DNA of 30,823 nt from UBA4971 sp029551185 (GTDB taxonomy: Bacteria > Bacillota > SHA-98 > UBA4971). This document shows positions 17,215-25,286 of this stretch, one piece after another. The stretch covers positions 1 to 30,823 of the forward strand of contig DAOSZN010000025.1 of NCBI GenBank assembly GCA_035593725.1, written 5' to 3'. A program made the translations under genes and the position numbers. Positions within the stretch are counted from its first letter, which is position 1; each line of letters opens with the position of its first letter. The notes under the pieces are model-generated. The model worked only from the letters and a program-made list of their open reading frames with translations, did no database searches and was not told the DNA's origin.

Positions 17215-20200
17215 ATGGTGTCAGACGGAAAATGCGCTGATGAAAAGGTGGTTGGGGCTGTTCTTGTCATAGGCGGCGGCATTGGAGGCATGCAGGCAGC
17301 TTTGGACCTGGCTGACTCCGGGTTTTTCGTGTACATGGCAGAGAAAAAACCCGCTATAGGCGGGGTCATGGCGCAGCTTGACAAGACATTCCCGACGAAT
17401 GATTGTTCCATGTGTATAATGGCGCCGAAACTTGTGGAATGCGGACGCCACTTAAACATTGAAGTTATCACCGGTTGTGAAGTCGCAAGCGTGGAAGGTG
17501 CTATAGGGGATTTTACCGTGAGATTGGTGAGGCGTCCACGGTATGTGGATGAGGAAAAATGCACAGGGTGCGGGGTTTGCGCGTTGCACTGCCCGGTAGG
17601 GGCTGCCAGGGATGAGTTTAATTCCAGGCTGGTTGCGAGACCCTCCGTTTATATTGAATATCCCCAGGCTGTGCCTCTTGCTTACACTATAGACAGAGAG
17701 ACCTGTATAGGATGCGGGTTATGTGAGACTCTGTGCTTGGCGCAGGCTATAAGATACCATGACAGGGCTTGGGAGAGGGAGATTAAGGTCGGAGCGATTA
17801 TTGTCGCTACAGGTTTTGAAGCGTATGACCCGTCCGAGCGTAAAGAGTACGGATACGGACGATTCCCCAATGTTGTGACGAGTATGGAGTTTGAGAGGAT
17901 CTTAAGCGCGTCCGGGCCTTATGAAGGGAGGGTGCTTCGTCCTTCTGACGGGGACATCCCCGGGAAGATAGCATTCATACAGTGTGTCGGGTCGCGGGAT
18001 CGGGCCGGAGGCAACAGGTACTGCTCATCTGTGTGTTGTATGTACGCGACGAAGGAAGCTGTCATTGCGAAAGAACATACCCCCGGTGTTGAGGCTACTG
18101 TGTTTCTCATGGATATGCGCTCGTACGGCAAGGGTTTTGAAGGCTATATTGAGAGGGCAAAAAGGGAGTACGGTGTCAGGTTTGTGCGCACAAGAGTGGG
18201 CGAGGTTGTGGAGGCGCCTGATACAGGAAATCTCATTCTGTCGTACGAGACTGAAGAAGGCGATATTGTAAAGGAGGAGTTCGATCTTGTAGTCCTTTCT
18301 GTAGGACTAAGGCCCCCTAACGATGCGGCACGCCTTTCGGAATCCCTTGGGATCAGGCTTGATGCGCACGGCTTTGCAGAGACACGGCCTTTTGATCCTC
18401 TTGCCGCGACGAGGCCTGGAATATTTGTCTCCGGTGCAATAGAGGGGCCTAAGGATATTCCTGAGACTGTCACACAGGCAAGTGGGGCTGCTTCTGCAGC
18501 AGGCGCGATTCTGAAATCCGGCCGCGGTAAACTGACGCAGGCGAAAACCTATCCAAAAGAAATGGATGTCAGAGGGATAGCCCCTAGAATTGGGGTATTC
18601 GTATGTCATTGCGGTATCAATATCGGCGGGGTCGTGGATGTGCCGAGTGTGGCGGAGTATGCGAAAACCCTGCCGAATGTGGTGTACGCGGAAGAGAACC
18701 TCTATACGTGCTCCCAAGACACTCAAAGACGGATTCAAGAGAAAATCAAAGAGCACTCGCTTACTCGTGTAGTTGTGGCGTCATGCACTCCGAGGACCCA
18801 CGAGCCTCTTTTTCAGGAGACGTGCAGGGAGGCCGGACTGAACGCCTACTTGTTCCAGATGGCGAATATCCGTGACCAGTGTTCTTGGGTGCATATGCGA
18901 ACCCCTGTTGAGGCTACAGAGAAAGCGAAGGGCTTAGTCAGGGCTGCTTGCGCCAAAGCCTCATTGCTTGAGCCTCTTTTGCGGGTTCCCATTCCGGTAA
19001 AGCAGTCCGCTCTTGTGATAGGCGGTGGGCTTGCAGGGATGATTGCAGCTCTTGACATAGCCTGTCAGGGGTTTCACGTTGATCTGGTGGAGACCGCACC
19101 TTGTCTTGGCGGTCATTTGAGGAAGCTTCATTTTACCTTGTGCGGCGAAGATATCCAGGCTTACTTAAATGATTTAGCGCATCGGGTCATGTCCCATCCT
19201 GGCATAAATACTCATCTCGCTTCTGAGGTTAGGGATATCACGGGATATATAGGAAACTTTAAATCGCGCATAGTAGGTGGCAAAAAAACCAACGGCGAAG
19301 TCGGGCAGGGAGTGGAACTCCTGATCGAGCATGGGGTTGTGGTAGTTGCAACAGGGGCCAAAGAGCATATGCCAAGTGATGGACGCTTTCTTTATCGCCT
19401 GAATCCTTACGTGGTTACGCAGTCAGAATTCGAAGAAACCCTTGCGTCGGGAGCTTTCATAAGCAAGCAGGGTCACGATGGGCCGATAGTAATGATCCAA
19501 TGTGTCGGGTCAAGAGATGAGGAGCGGGGCTATTGCAGTAGAGTGTGCTGCAGCGAAGCTGTGAAAAACGCGATTCGTGTAAAGAGGATGGATCCTACCA
19601 GGGATGTGTTTATCCTCTATAGGGATATGCGCACTTATGGGACCAGGGAAGTCTATTTTGAGGAATCGCGTGACTTAGGGGTGATATTTGTCAGATATCC
19701 GGATGAAGAGATGCCACAAGTGTATTTGGAAACCGGTGGATCTGACTTCCGTCCGGTGGTGGAGGTAACAGACACCCTTCTTGGTGAGAAACTCTGTATC
19801 CCGGCGGACTTGGTAGTCCTCGGCACAGGGATAGTCCCTGATGAACGGAACAAGGCAATTGCGCAGATGCTCAAGGTTCCCTTGGATGAAAACGGATTCT
19901 TTCTTGAGGCGCATATGAAATTGAGGCCTGTGGATTTCGCCACAGAAGGCGTATTTGTGGCAGGGCTCGCTCATTCACCGAAGACAATCGATGAGACAAT
20001 TGCCCAGGCGCACGCAGCTGCAGGCAGAGCTTGCGCAGTTCTTGCTCAAGGTGTCATTATGGCTGACGGGATTAAGTCAGAAGTCATGAAGGCAAGATGC
20101 AGCGGGTGCGGCTTGTGCGTTGAGGTGTGTCAGTATAACGCCATAGAGCTGGATGATAAAGAGAAGGTGGCAGCCATCAACACCGCGCTATGCAAAGGAT

Positions 20201-20298
20201 GTGGCCTGTGCGCATCTACATGCAGGTGTGGCGCGATTACGCTTAAGGGATTTACGGAAGAGGAGATTCTTGCGGAGGTGGACGCGCTGCTATGCTAG
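17215..20298 (+). CDS. Double HdrA: two HdrA-type flavin modules in one 1027-residue chain
   Basis: The first module begins directly with an FAD motif (G-G-G-I-G-G at about 20-25), then L-D-K-T-F-P-T-N-D-C-S, an inserted two-cluster ferredoxin (C-T-G-C-G-V-C and C-I-G-C-G-L-C) and V-G-S-R-D...Y-C-S-S-V-C-C. A second module starts with the N-terminal HdrA domain (C464-H-C-G-I-N-I-G-G-V-V-D), a second FAD motif at G603, a second V-G-S-R-D...Y-C-S-R-V-C-C, and a C-terminal two-cluster ferredoxin from C962. The second module lacks both the inserted ferredoxin and the D-K-T-F-P-T-x-D-C-S segment. So the chain probably holds two FADs and many 4Fe-4S clusters. The ATG at 17215 follows GAGGGG by eight bases; a GTG at 17194 would add seven residues. 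It overlaps the next gene by seven bases. Confidence 0.9.
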   Translation: MVSDGKCADEKVVGAVLVIGGGIGGMQAALDLADSGFFVYMAEKKPAIGGVMAQLDKTFPTNDCSMCIMAPKLVECGRHLNIEVITGCEVASVEGAIGDFTVRLVRRPRYVDEEKCTGCGVCALHCPVGAARDEFNSRLVARPSVYIEYPQAVPLAYTIDRETCIGCGLCETLCLAQAIRYHDRAWEREIKVGAIIVATGFEAYDPSERKEYGYGRFPNVVTSMEFERILSASGPYEGRVLRPSDGDIPGKIAFIQCVGSRDRAGGNRYCSSVCCMYATKEAVIAKEHTPGVEATVFLMDMRSYGKGFEGYIERAKREYGVRFVRTRVGEVVEAPDTGNLILSYETEEGDIVKEEFDLVVLSVGLRPPNDAARLSESLGIRLDAHGFAETRPFDPLAATRPGIFVSGAIEGPKDIPETVTQASGAASAAGAILKSGRGKLTQAKTYPKEMDVRGIAPRIGVFVCHCGINIGGVVDVPSVAEYAKTLPNVVYAEENLYTCSQDTQRRIQEKIKEHSLTRVVVASCTPRTHEPLFQETCREAGLNAYLFQMANIRDQCSWVHMRTPVEATEKAKGLVRAACAKASLLEPLLRVPIPVKQSALVIGGGLAGMIAALDIACQGFHVDLVETAPCLGGHLRKLHFTLCGEDIQAYLNDLAHRVMSHPGINTHLASEVRDITGYIGNFKSRIVGGKKTNGEVGQGVELLIEHGVVVVATGAKEHMPSDGRFLYRLNPYVVTQSEFEETLASGAFISKQGHDGPIVMIQCVGSRDEERGYCSRVCCSEAVKNAIRVKRMDPTRDVFILYRDMRTYGTREVYFEESRDLGVIFVRYPDEEMPQVYLETGGSDFRPVVEVTDTLLGEKLCIPADLVVLGTGIVPDERNKAIAQMLKVPLDENGFFLEAHMKLRPVDFATEGVFVAGLAHSPKTIDETIAQAHAAAGRACAVLAQGVIMADGIKSEVMKARCSGCGLCVEVCQYNAIELDDKEKVAAINTALCKGCGLCASTCRCGAITLKGFTEEEILAEVDALLC

Positions 20299-20846
20299 AT
20301 CAAGATACGTATACTGAAGCTCTCGAAACCATAAGTTCGCTCCAGTCTGATGTTGAAGCCTACGGCACATCGCCCGGCGAGACCGGGGCCTCTTTGTCCG
20401 TTGAGGACAGAGTAGTGTCGCCTGTTGATGAGGTTGAGAATTGGGAGCCTACAATCATTGCGTTCCTCTGCAACTGGTGTTCATATGCAGGCGCGGATCT
20501 TGCCGGCACAGGTCGTATCCAATACCCCCCGAATGTCCGGGTCATTCGTGTGCCGTGTTCAGGCAGGGTGGATCCGTTGATGATTTTAAGATGCCTTCAG
20601 CGCGGGGCGGACGGGGTTTTGGTGTCAGGGTGCCATCCAGGCGATTGCCACTATATTGCCGGGAACTATCTGGCCAGGCGGAAGTTTATCCTTCTTGACA
20701 AGCTGCTTGATTTTTTTGGTATTGAAAAGGGAAGGGTTCACTTCTCATGGGTGTCCGCTGCAGAAGGTGAGAAGTTTGCAGACGTTGTGAAACAGGTGAC
20801 AGAGACCGTGAAAGCCTTGGGTAAGCCTACTAAGCTTGTTCGGTGA
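20292..20846 (+). CDS. MvhD/FlxD family iron-sulfur subunit, second copy
   Basis: 184 residues. After a low-complexity acidic lead of about 50 residues comes the MvhD domain: F-L-C-N-W-C-S-Y-A-G-A-D-L-A-G-T-G-R, P-C-S-G-R-V-D-P, G-C-H-P-G-D-C-H-Y and W-V-S-A-A-E-G-E. These Cys residues are the expected 2Fe-2S ligands. It lacks the winged-helix-like tail of the first copy, so it is closer to the standard FlxD/MvhD. It starts inside the end of the double HdrA gene, which suggests coupled translation and direct partnership. It lies just before the three Flx genes and is the likely bridge between them and HdrA. Confidence 0.92.
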   Translation: MLDQDTYTEALETISSLQSDVEAYGTSPGETGASLSVEDRVVSPVDEVENWEPTIIAFLCNWCSYAGADLAGTGRIQYPPNVRVIRVPCSGRVDPLMILRCLQRGADGVLVSGCHPGDCHYIAGNYLARRKFILLDKLLDFFGIEKGRVHFSWVSAAEGEKFADVVKQVTETVKALGKPTKLVR

Positions 20847-20945
20847 TATTCATGTCCCGTAGTGGTGTCGGTTCGGCAACACGTTAGTTAGTGCTGGAGC
20901 ATATGAAAAACCGTTGTGAAGACGGACTGGTGGGGATGAACCAGG

Positions 20946-21947
20946 ATGAATAAGACAGTCGGCAGTGTCATGGATGAAGGCGCACGAGGCGCCATAGAAA
21001 CAAGCATCAGGAATATCGCAGCCAAGCTCCTTGAATCAGGCGAAATTGATGTTTTCATCGGGTACGAAGAAGGGACGCTTCCGCTAAGAACGACTCCTGC
21101 GTTTATTTCTCATCCTGAAGATGCCGCGAGGTTGGTATGGGGGCCTACGTGCGAAAATAATCTTACTGTCTATTTACCGGAGTTCCAGGGGACAGTGGGT
21201 GTTGTTGTAAAAAGCTGTGATGTACGCGCTCTCGTCAACTTGATTCTTGAGAATCAGATATGCCGGGACAAGGTAAAGATAATCGGCATCCCGTGTTCCG
21301 GGATTATTGCGAGAGACAGGGTAAGGAAAGCCCTGGGACATGACAGGATCATAAGAAATGCAAAAGTGACTGAGCGCAGCCTTGTGCTGAAAGGCGATGG
21401 TTTCGAAGTTGAGATGGAGATTCGGGATGTGCTTGCGCCGTCGTGTGAGGTGTGCAGCTATCCGGTGCCGCTTGTATATGATGTGTTAGTAGGCGATGAA
21501 TCCATGGCAAGGAGCGCGAAGGACCCTGAAGCGGGTTATCTTGAGGTGGAGAAATTTGCTAAACTCCCGCCTGATGCGCGGTTTTCTTATTTTGCTCATG
21601 AAATTGAAGGATGTATCCAGTGTTATGCATGCAGGCAGGTATGTCCATTGTGTTATTGCAACGAGTGCTTTGCAGACAGACAGAGCCCTAAATGGATTAG
21701 CAGGTGGAGAGGGCTTTCTGACAAGATGTTATTTCATCTTGGGCGCGCTCTGCATACTGCCGGCAGGTGCGTAGATTGCGGAGCATGTCGCCGGGCATGC
21801 CCTGTAGGGATCGACCTTCGCTTGCTTACGAAAAACATGGAGAAGGTCGCAAAAGAGTCGTTCGAGTATGAGTCCGGGCTGGACATAGGTGGATTGCCTC
21901 TCCTTGCTACTTACAGACGAGATGATCCAGATGGTTTTATTCTGTAG
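20946..21947 (+). CDS. FlxC-like 4Fe-4S protein (FrhB-like N-terminal part)
   Basis: 333 residues. The first 200 carry V-V-V-K-S-C-D-V-R-A-L-V-N-L-I and I-I-G-I-P-C-S-G, features of the FrhB-like/Flx iron-sulfur family. Then comes an unusually dense Cys group, C223-x2-C226-x2-C229-x3-C233-x2-C236-x-C238-x2-C241, and a standard 4Fe-4S motif C275-x2-C278-x2-C281-x3-C285-P. It therefore probably holds at least two 4Fe-4S clusters and passes electrons between the NADH module and MvhD. Same direction as the Hdr genes, 99 bases after the second MvhD. Soluble. The FlxC name rests on gene order and motifs; in annotation it often appears only as a 4Fe-4S dicluster protein. Confidence 0.8.
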   Translation: MNKTVGSVMDEGARGAIETSIRNIAAKLLESGEIDVFIGYEEGTLPLRTTPAFISHPEDAARLVWGPTCENNLTVYLPEFQGTVGVVVKSCDVRALVNLILENQICRDKVKIIGIPCSGIIARDRVRKALGHDRIIRNAKVTERSLVLKGDGFEVEMEIRDVLAPSCEVCSYPVPLVYDVLVGDESMARSAKDPEAGYLEVEKFAKLPPDARFSYFAHEIEGCIQCYACRQVCPLCYCNECFADRQSPKWISRWRGLSDKMLFHLGRALHTAGRCVDCGACRRACPVGIDLRLLTKNMEKVAKESFEYESGLDIGGLPLLATYRRDDPDGFIL

Positions 21948-21992
21948 AGTCGGATCGCGCGTTGGGTCGAGTCGCCTGTAGAGTCAGATTGC
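21942..21992 (+). repeat. 17-bp imperfect direct repeat spanning the flxC stop
   Basis: CTGTAGAGTCGGATCGC at 21942-21958 recurs as CTGTAGAGTCAGATTGC at 21976-21992, 15 of 17 identical, 34 bases apart. The first copy includes the flxC stop codon. It looks like a small local duplication; no function can be assigned. Confidence 0.6.
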
Positions 21993-22028
21993 TCAGTGTG
22001 TATTGTGCGTATTTGAGGTGAGTTAGGC

Positions 22029-23129
22029 GTGGGCGAGGAGGATTTCAAGCGATTGTTCAAGATAGCCAAGACTGACTTGGATGTTTTTATCGATGTGCTA
22101 ACTAGGTCATCATACGAGGTTTTAGCTCCGATTGAAGAAGGAGAGACGACGAAGTTCGGTGTAGTTGGCGGGGAGAAGATCAAAATCCCTCATCTTACCA
22201 CAAGACCGTTGAAAGAGTTGTTTTTCCCTCAGAACGAGTCGCTTCTTTCGTTTGATTGCCTTGGAACGCCGGATGCGAGTATCGATACGTCCGGGCTATT
22301 GGCATCTGACGGTATTTCTCCGCGTGTAGCCTTAGGTGTCAGGCCTTGTGATGCACGGGCTCTTGTCCTCTTGGATTATGTCTTTGCTTCAAAGGACTAT
22401 AGGGATCCATACTACACAACCCGCAGAGAGCAGACTGTGATTATCACGTTTGCGTGTCCTTTGCCTGGTATCGCATGCTTCTGTACATCTATCGGAGGCG
22501 GGCCTTATGACGAGACCGGATCTGACGTAATTTTCATGGAGCTTGCTGATTCATACCTTGTGAAAACAGTCTCCGAGAAAGGGAAGAGGTTGTTCCTGAA
22601 GGTCCTTCCGCTGCTTGAAGGGGATTCAAAGGAGCACAAACGGGTTCATGAAGCTGATGACGCGGATATTCAGGCAGCCAGGGAAGTCAAGGCTGCAAGC
22701 GAGCAATCGGTGAACGCGAGTGTCCCTATAGAAGCTGCTGTCGACGCGTTAGGAAAGGCTGAGGCGTTCAGCGACCTCGCCTGGGAAGAAGTCCATAAGA
22801 AATGCCTGGGGTGTGCAGTTTGTACCTATCTCTGTCCTACATGCCACTGCTTTGACATAGGAGATGAGGTGACAGGCGTCTCAGGCGAACGCATCCGTAA
22901 CTGGGATTCATGTATGTTTCCTCTCTTCACGCTGCATGCGTCAGGACACAATCCGCGTCCTTCAAGAAAGGAACGATTCAGGCAGAGGATAATGCATAAA
23001 TTCAACTACTTTATGGAGAACAACGACTGTATGGCGTGTGTAGGCTGCGGTCGCTGTGTTTGGAACTGTCCTGTGAATCTTGATATTCGTCAGGTGTTGG
23101 CGACGCTTGCAAGGCGGGAGCTTGTATAG
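22029..23129 (+). CDS. FlxB-like 4Fe-4S protein (sulfhydrogenase beta / AsrA family)
   Basis: 366 residues. The GTG at 22029 is preceded by GAGGTGAG at a good distance. Family hallmarks: G-V-R-P-C-D-A-R-A-L, then C-F-C-T-S-I-G-G-G-P, a first ferredoxin group C259-x2-C262-x2-C265-x3-C269 with C272 and C274 following, W-D-S-C, R-F-R-Q-R-I-M-H-K-F, and a second group C334-x2-C337-x2-C340-x2-C343 plus C347-P. This is the pattern of sulfhydrogenase beta and AsrA-type subunits and of FlxB. It should accept electrons from the FAD/NAD subunit encoded next and pass them on. About residues 200-245 form an Ala/Glu-rich linker. No sulfite-reductase catalytic subunit (AsrC) is present, so FlxB is preferred over AsrA. 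Confidence 0.86.
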   Translation: MGEEDFKRLFKIAKTDLDVFIDVLTRSSYEVLAPIEEGETTKFGVVGGEKIKIPHLTTRPLKELFFPQNESLLSFDCLGTPDASIDTSGLLASDGISPRVALGVRPCDARALVLLDYVFASKDYRDPYYTTRREQTVIITFACPLPGIACFCTSIGGGPYDETGSDVIFMELADSYLVKTVSEKGKRLFLKVLPLLEGDSKEHKRVHEADDADIQAAREVKAASEQSVNASVPIEAAVDALGKAEAFSDLAWEEVHKKCLGCAVCTYLCPTCHCFDIGDEVTGVSGERIRNWDSCMFPLFTLHASGHNPRPSRKERFRQRIMHKFNYFMENNDCMACVGCGRCVWNCPVNLDIRQVLATLARRELV

Positions 23130-23150
23130 ATGCGGTAAGGGGGGCGGAAC

Positions 23151-24014
23151 ATGGTTCAGGAGACTCTGCGGGACATAAAGAATCCATATGTCCCGGAACT
23201 TGCCAAGATCACAGGTGTTACACAAGAGACTGAAGCAAACGATGTGAAGACTTTCCGTGTGGAGTTCTGTGACCTGTCAGCATGGGAAGGTTTTCGCTAT
23301 GCCCCGGGCCAGTTTGCCGAGGTTTCCCTGTTTGGTGTCGGTGAGGCGCCTATATCTATCACTTCTTCCCCCACCCAAGAGGGTTACCTGGAGTTCAGCG
23401 TGAAAAAAGTCGGCAGGGTTACCACCGCGCTCCACTATGCTGATGAGGGGACAGTAATCGGCATCAGAGGCCCTTACGGGAATACGTTTCCCATAGATGA
23501 AATGCGGGGAAAGAATGTCCTCTTCATCGGAGGCGGAATAGGCCTCGCGCCGCTTCGCTCACTCATTACATACGTGCTGTCTTCAGAGTATAGAGAGGAA
23601 TTTGGCGACGTAAGGATCATCTACGGCGCGCGGAGCTCAGGCGACCTGGTGTTCAAGTATGAACTTCCGCTCTGGGGAGGCAGGGACGACGTGGATCTCG
23701 TGGTCACAATTGACCGTCCTGAGGACGGGTGGGACGGACGAACAGGTTTTGTGCCTGCTGTTCTAAAAGAGGTCGCGCCGCATCCTGAAAACACAATTGC
23801 TGTTACGTGTGGTCCTCCTGTAATGATTAAGTATGTTCTGCCGGTCTTGACTGACCTGGGTTTTCCGCCGGACAGAATTGTAACCACACTTGAAATGCGC
23901 ATGAAATGCGGTATAGGCATGTGTGGGAGATGCAATATCGGCAGTAAGTACGTGTGCCGTGACGGCCCGGTGTTCACGTTGAGGCAGCTTCAGGAGATGC
24001 CCGAGGAATACTGA
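23151..24014 (+). CDS. FlxA-like FAD/NAD(P)-binding subunit with 2Fe-2S cluster
   Basis: 287 residues of the ferredoxin-NADP reductase fold. Order: an N-terminal beta-barrel FAD domain with Y-A-P-G-Q-F and A-P-I-S-I-T-S-S-P; the flavin-phosphate segment V-T-T-A-L-H; G-P-Y-G-N-T-F-P; the NAD site G-G-G-I-G-L-A-P-L; C-G-P-P-V-M; and the 2Fe-2S motif C253-x4-C258-x2-C261-x7-C269 near the end. This matches FlxA, AsrB and the gamma subunits of sulfhydrogenases. In the Flx-Hdr complex it oxidises or reduces NAD(H). It starts 21 bases after flxB and is the last gene of the operon. PyrK is excluded by the neighbours and the short last Cys spacing. Confidence 0.9.
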   Translation: MVQETLRDIKNPYVPELAKITGVTQETEANDVKTFRVEFCDLSAWEGFRYAPGQFAEVSLFGVGEAPISITSSPTQEGYLEFSVKKVGRVTTALHYADEGTVIGIRGPYGNTFPIDEMRGKNVLFIGGGIGLAPLRSLITYVLSSEYREEFGDVRIIYGARSSGDLVFKYELPLWGGRDDVDLVVTIDRPEDGWDGRTGFVPAVLKEVAPHPENTIAVTCGPPVMIKYVLPVLTDLGFPPDRIVTTLEMRMKCGIGMCGRCNIGSKYVCRDGPVFTLRQLQEMPEEY

Positions 24015-24137
24015 GGCAGTCCCCGCTATGTATGAGCTTTGGCAGGCACTTTGCACATACCCATAAGCTTTCACCTTTAAGACGACATGGGAAAAGCGCT
24101 TCTTGGTTCTCTCCTGCACCGCGTTCCGCTGTCCTAG

Positions 24138-24845
24138 CTATTCTCCCAGAAGAGCTAAAGCAAGTTCCTTCTGTAGAAGAACCTTGCCATCCTTCACAAC
24201 TCGCATGCTGTCACCGGACACTTCGTCAATGATCATGGTCTTGCCTTCAACCTCGCCGAACTCATACTTTATATCGATGAGTTCTAAGCTATGCGCAGCC
24301 AAGTGGTTCTTGATAAGGGTTGTCGCTTGGCGAGCAGTGTTCTTCATATACTCTACTGTTTCCCGGGATACAATATTCAGCGCGACCAGAGCATCTTCAG
24401 TGATAAGAGGGTCCCCTCGTTCGTCGTCTTTTAATGTGAATTCCACAAGAGACGGTAAAGGCGCTCCTTCCACGGCGTATTTTCCGTAGCGATGAACGAA
24501 GCTTCCCCATGCCTTCTCTCTGCAGATAACCTCCAGGTTGAAAGAGCGTGCATGTTTCACTAAGATGGTGTTCTCTGCCGGCCCGACGCTGAGAAAGTGA
24601 GTAGGTATACCTGCCTTCTGTAAGAGGTCAAAGAAGTACACTGTCAGGCGAAGAGAGGCGTTTCCCTTTCCGGCAACTTCTCCGATAACTTCATTTGCTC
24701 CTGAATCGATCCGCCCTTCCGCTCCGGTTACGGCATCCTTGAAATAAAGCAGGACATTGCCGTCATCCTGCAAAAATACGTCCTTCGTCTTGCCTCTGTA
24801 TAGCTTCTGTAGCTTTAGCTCATTGCCGCGTATCTTCTGCAACAT
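24138..24845 (-). CDS. purC: Phosphoribosylaminoimidazole-succinocarboxamide synthase
   Basis: Joins CAIR and aspartate with ATP to give SAICAR in purine synthesis. About 235 residues, normal length. Motifs: L-Y-R-G-K-T-K-D-V-F at the start, Y-F-K-D-A-V-T, F-L-S-V, N-L-E-V-I-C-R, A-W-G-S-F-V-H-R-Y-G, P-L-I-T-E, and L-I-D-I-K-Y-E-F-G followed by I-I-D-E-V-S-G-D-S-M-R. The family usually reads D-E-I-S-P-D-T-R or similar here, so the G-D-S-M-R variant is slightly unusual. Start choice: AGGAGG (24855-24850 on the minus strand) precedes two ATGs at 24848 and 24845 and a TTG at 24842; I use the ATG at 24845, but the TTG has better spacing. It is a single gene, convergent with the Hdr-Flx operon, with no other pur gene nearby. 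Confidence 0.93.
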   Translation of the reverse strand: MLQKIRGNELKLQKLYRGKTKDVFLQDDGNVLLYFKDAVTGAEGRIDSGANEVIGEVAGKGNASLRLTVYFFDLLQKAGIPTHFLSVGPAENTILVKHARSFNLEVICREKAWGSFVHRYGKYAVEGAPLPSLVEFTLKDDERGDPLITEDALVALNIVSRETVEYMKNTARQATTLIKNHLAAHSLELIDIKYEFGEVEGKTMIIDEVSGDSMRVVKDGKVLLQKELALALLGE

Positions 24846-24869
24846 CATTCCTCCTGATTCCACAGCGTA

Positions 24870-24926
24870 ATATCTACGTGATATCTACGGTAAGCATAAA
24901 ATAGCCTTCACATGGCAATGTCTACG
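24870..24926 (-). repeat. Short direct repeats in the purC leader
   Basis: ATATCTACG occurs at 24870-24878 and 24881-24889, 11 bases apart (one helical turn), and TCTACG again at 24921-24926. They lie between the purC promoter and start. Spacing of one turn is what a protein-binding operator often shows, but this is not a known PurR box. Confidence 0.35.
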
Positions 24927-24959
24927 AGTTGGTGCTTCACTTATTATGCACTCACGTTC

Positions 24960-24988
24960 ATTATAGCTGCAGTCAGGCGTCATGTCAT
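24960..24988 (-). promoter_or_regulatory. Sigma-A promoter of purC
   Basis: Read on the minus strand: ATGACA (24988-24983, 5 of 6 to consensus), 17-bp spacer, TATAAT (24965-24960, perfect). It points at purC and gives a leader of about 105 bases. No purine-riboswitch core is visible in that leader. Confidence 0.72.
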
Positions 24989-25221
24989 TGTTTTCAAAAG
25001 GTAAAAGCGTAAAACAGCCCGTACCTTCAGTAGGTGAGGGCAATCGTGTATGCTAAGGTGTTATCGAGGGGCTTTGCAGGTCTCCGGTATGAACACCGGC
25101 CGTAATTGGTGTTGACATCCGGCAATGATGTGATCGAAAATCGACCATCTCCTTCTTAGAGCGACAGCGGGAGTACGGCTTGTCCCATCTTCAATAGCGC
25201 AATTCTAGGTGGGGGTGGTTT
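24989..25221. other. Intergenic stretch between the purC and MATE promoters, with hairpins
   Basis: No gene is seen here. One hairpin at 25017-25041 has GCCC/GGGC and ACCT/AGGT arms around a two-by-two internal loop; on the minus strand it is followed by TGTTTT and then CTTTT, like a weak terminator. Another hairpin (CCGGT at 25084-25088 with ACCGG at 25095-25099) and a near-palindrome around 25132-25145 (GATCGAAAATCGACC) are also present. They could belong to a small RNA or an old element. I recognise none. Confidence 0.4.
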
Positions 25222-25251
25222 TTGACCGGAGAAAGTCTGAAATGTTATAAT
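25222..25251 (+). promoter_or_regulatory. Sigma-A promoter with extended -10, for the MATE gene
   Basis: TTGACC (25222-25227, 5 of 6), 18-bp spacer, TATAAT (25246-25251) with TG at 25243-25244 forming an extended -10. Predicted transcription start is near 25258, which leaves a leader of about 150 bases before the ATG at 25408. Confidence 0.78.
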
Positions 25252-25286
25252 ACAGACGGATAATACTTCGGAATGTTCACCGTTTG

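Noticed and set aside
20946..24014. Anaerobic sulfite reductase AsrABC
   Set aside because: FlxB and FlxA resemble AsrA and AsrB, but the third gene lacks a siroheme sulfite-reductase pattern and the Hdr/MvhD context fits Flx.
24846..24960. Purine riboswitch before purC
   Set aside because: The conserved three-stem purine core with its two kissing loops is not visible on the minus strand.
25112..25117. Perfect TTGACA as a promoter
   Set aside because: No -10-like hexamer follows at 16-18 bases on this strand.
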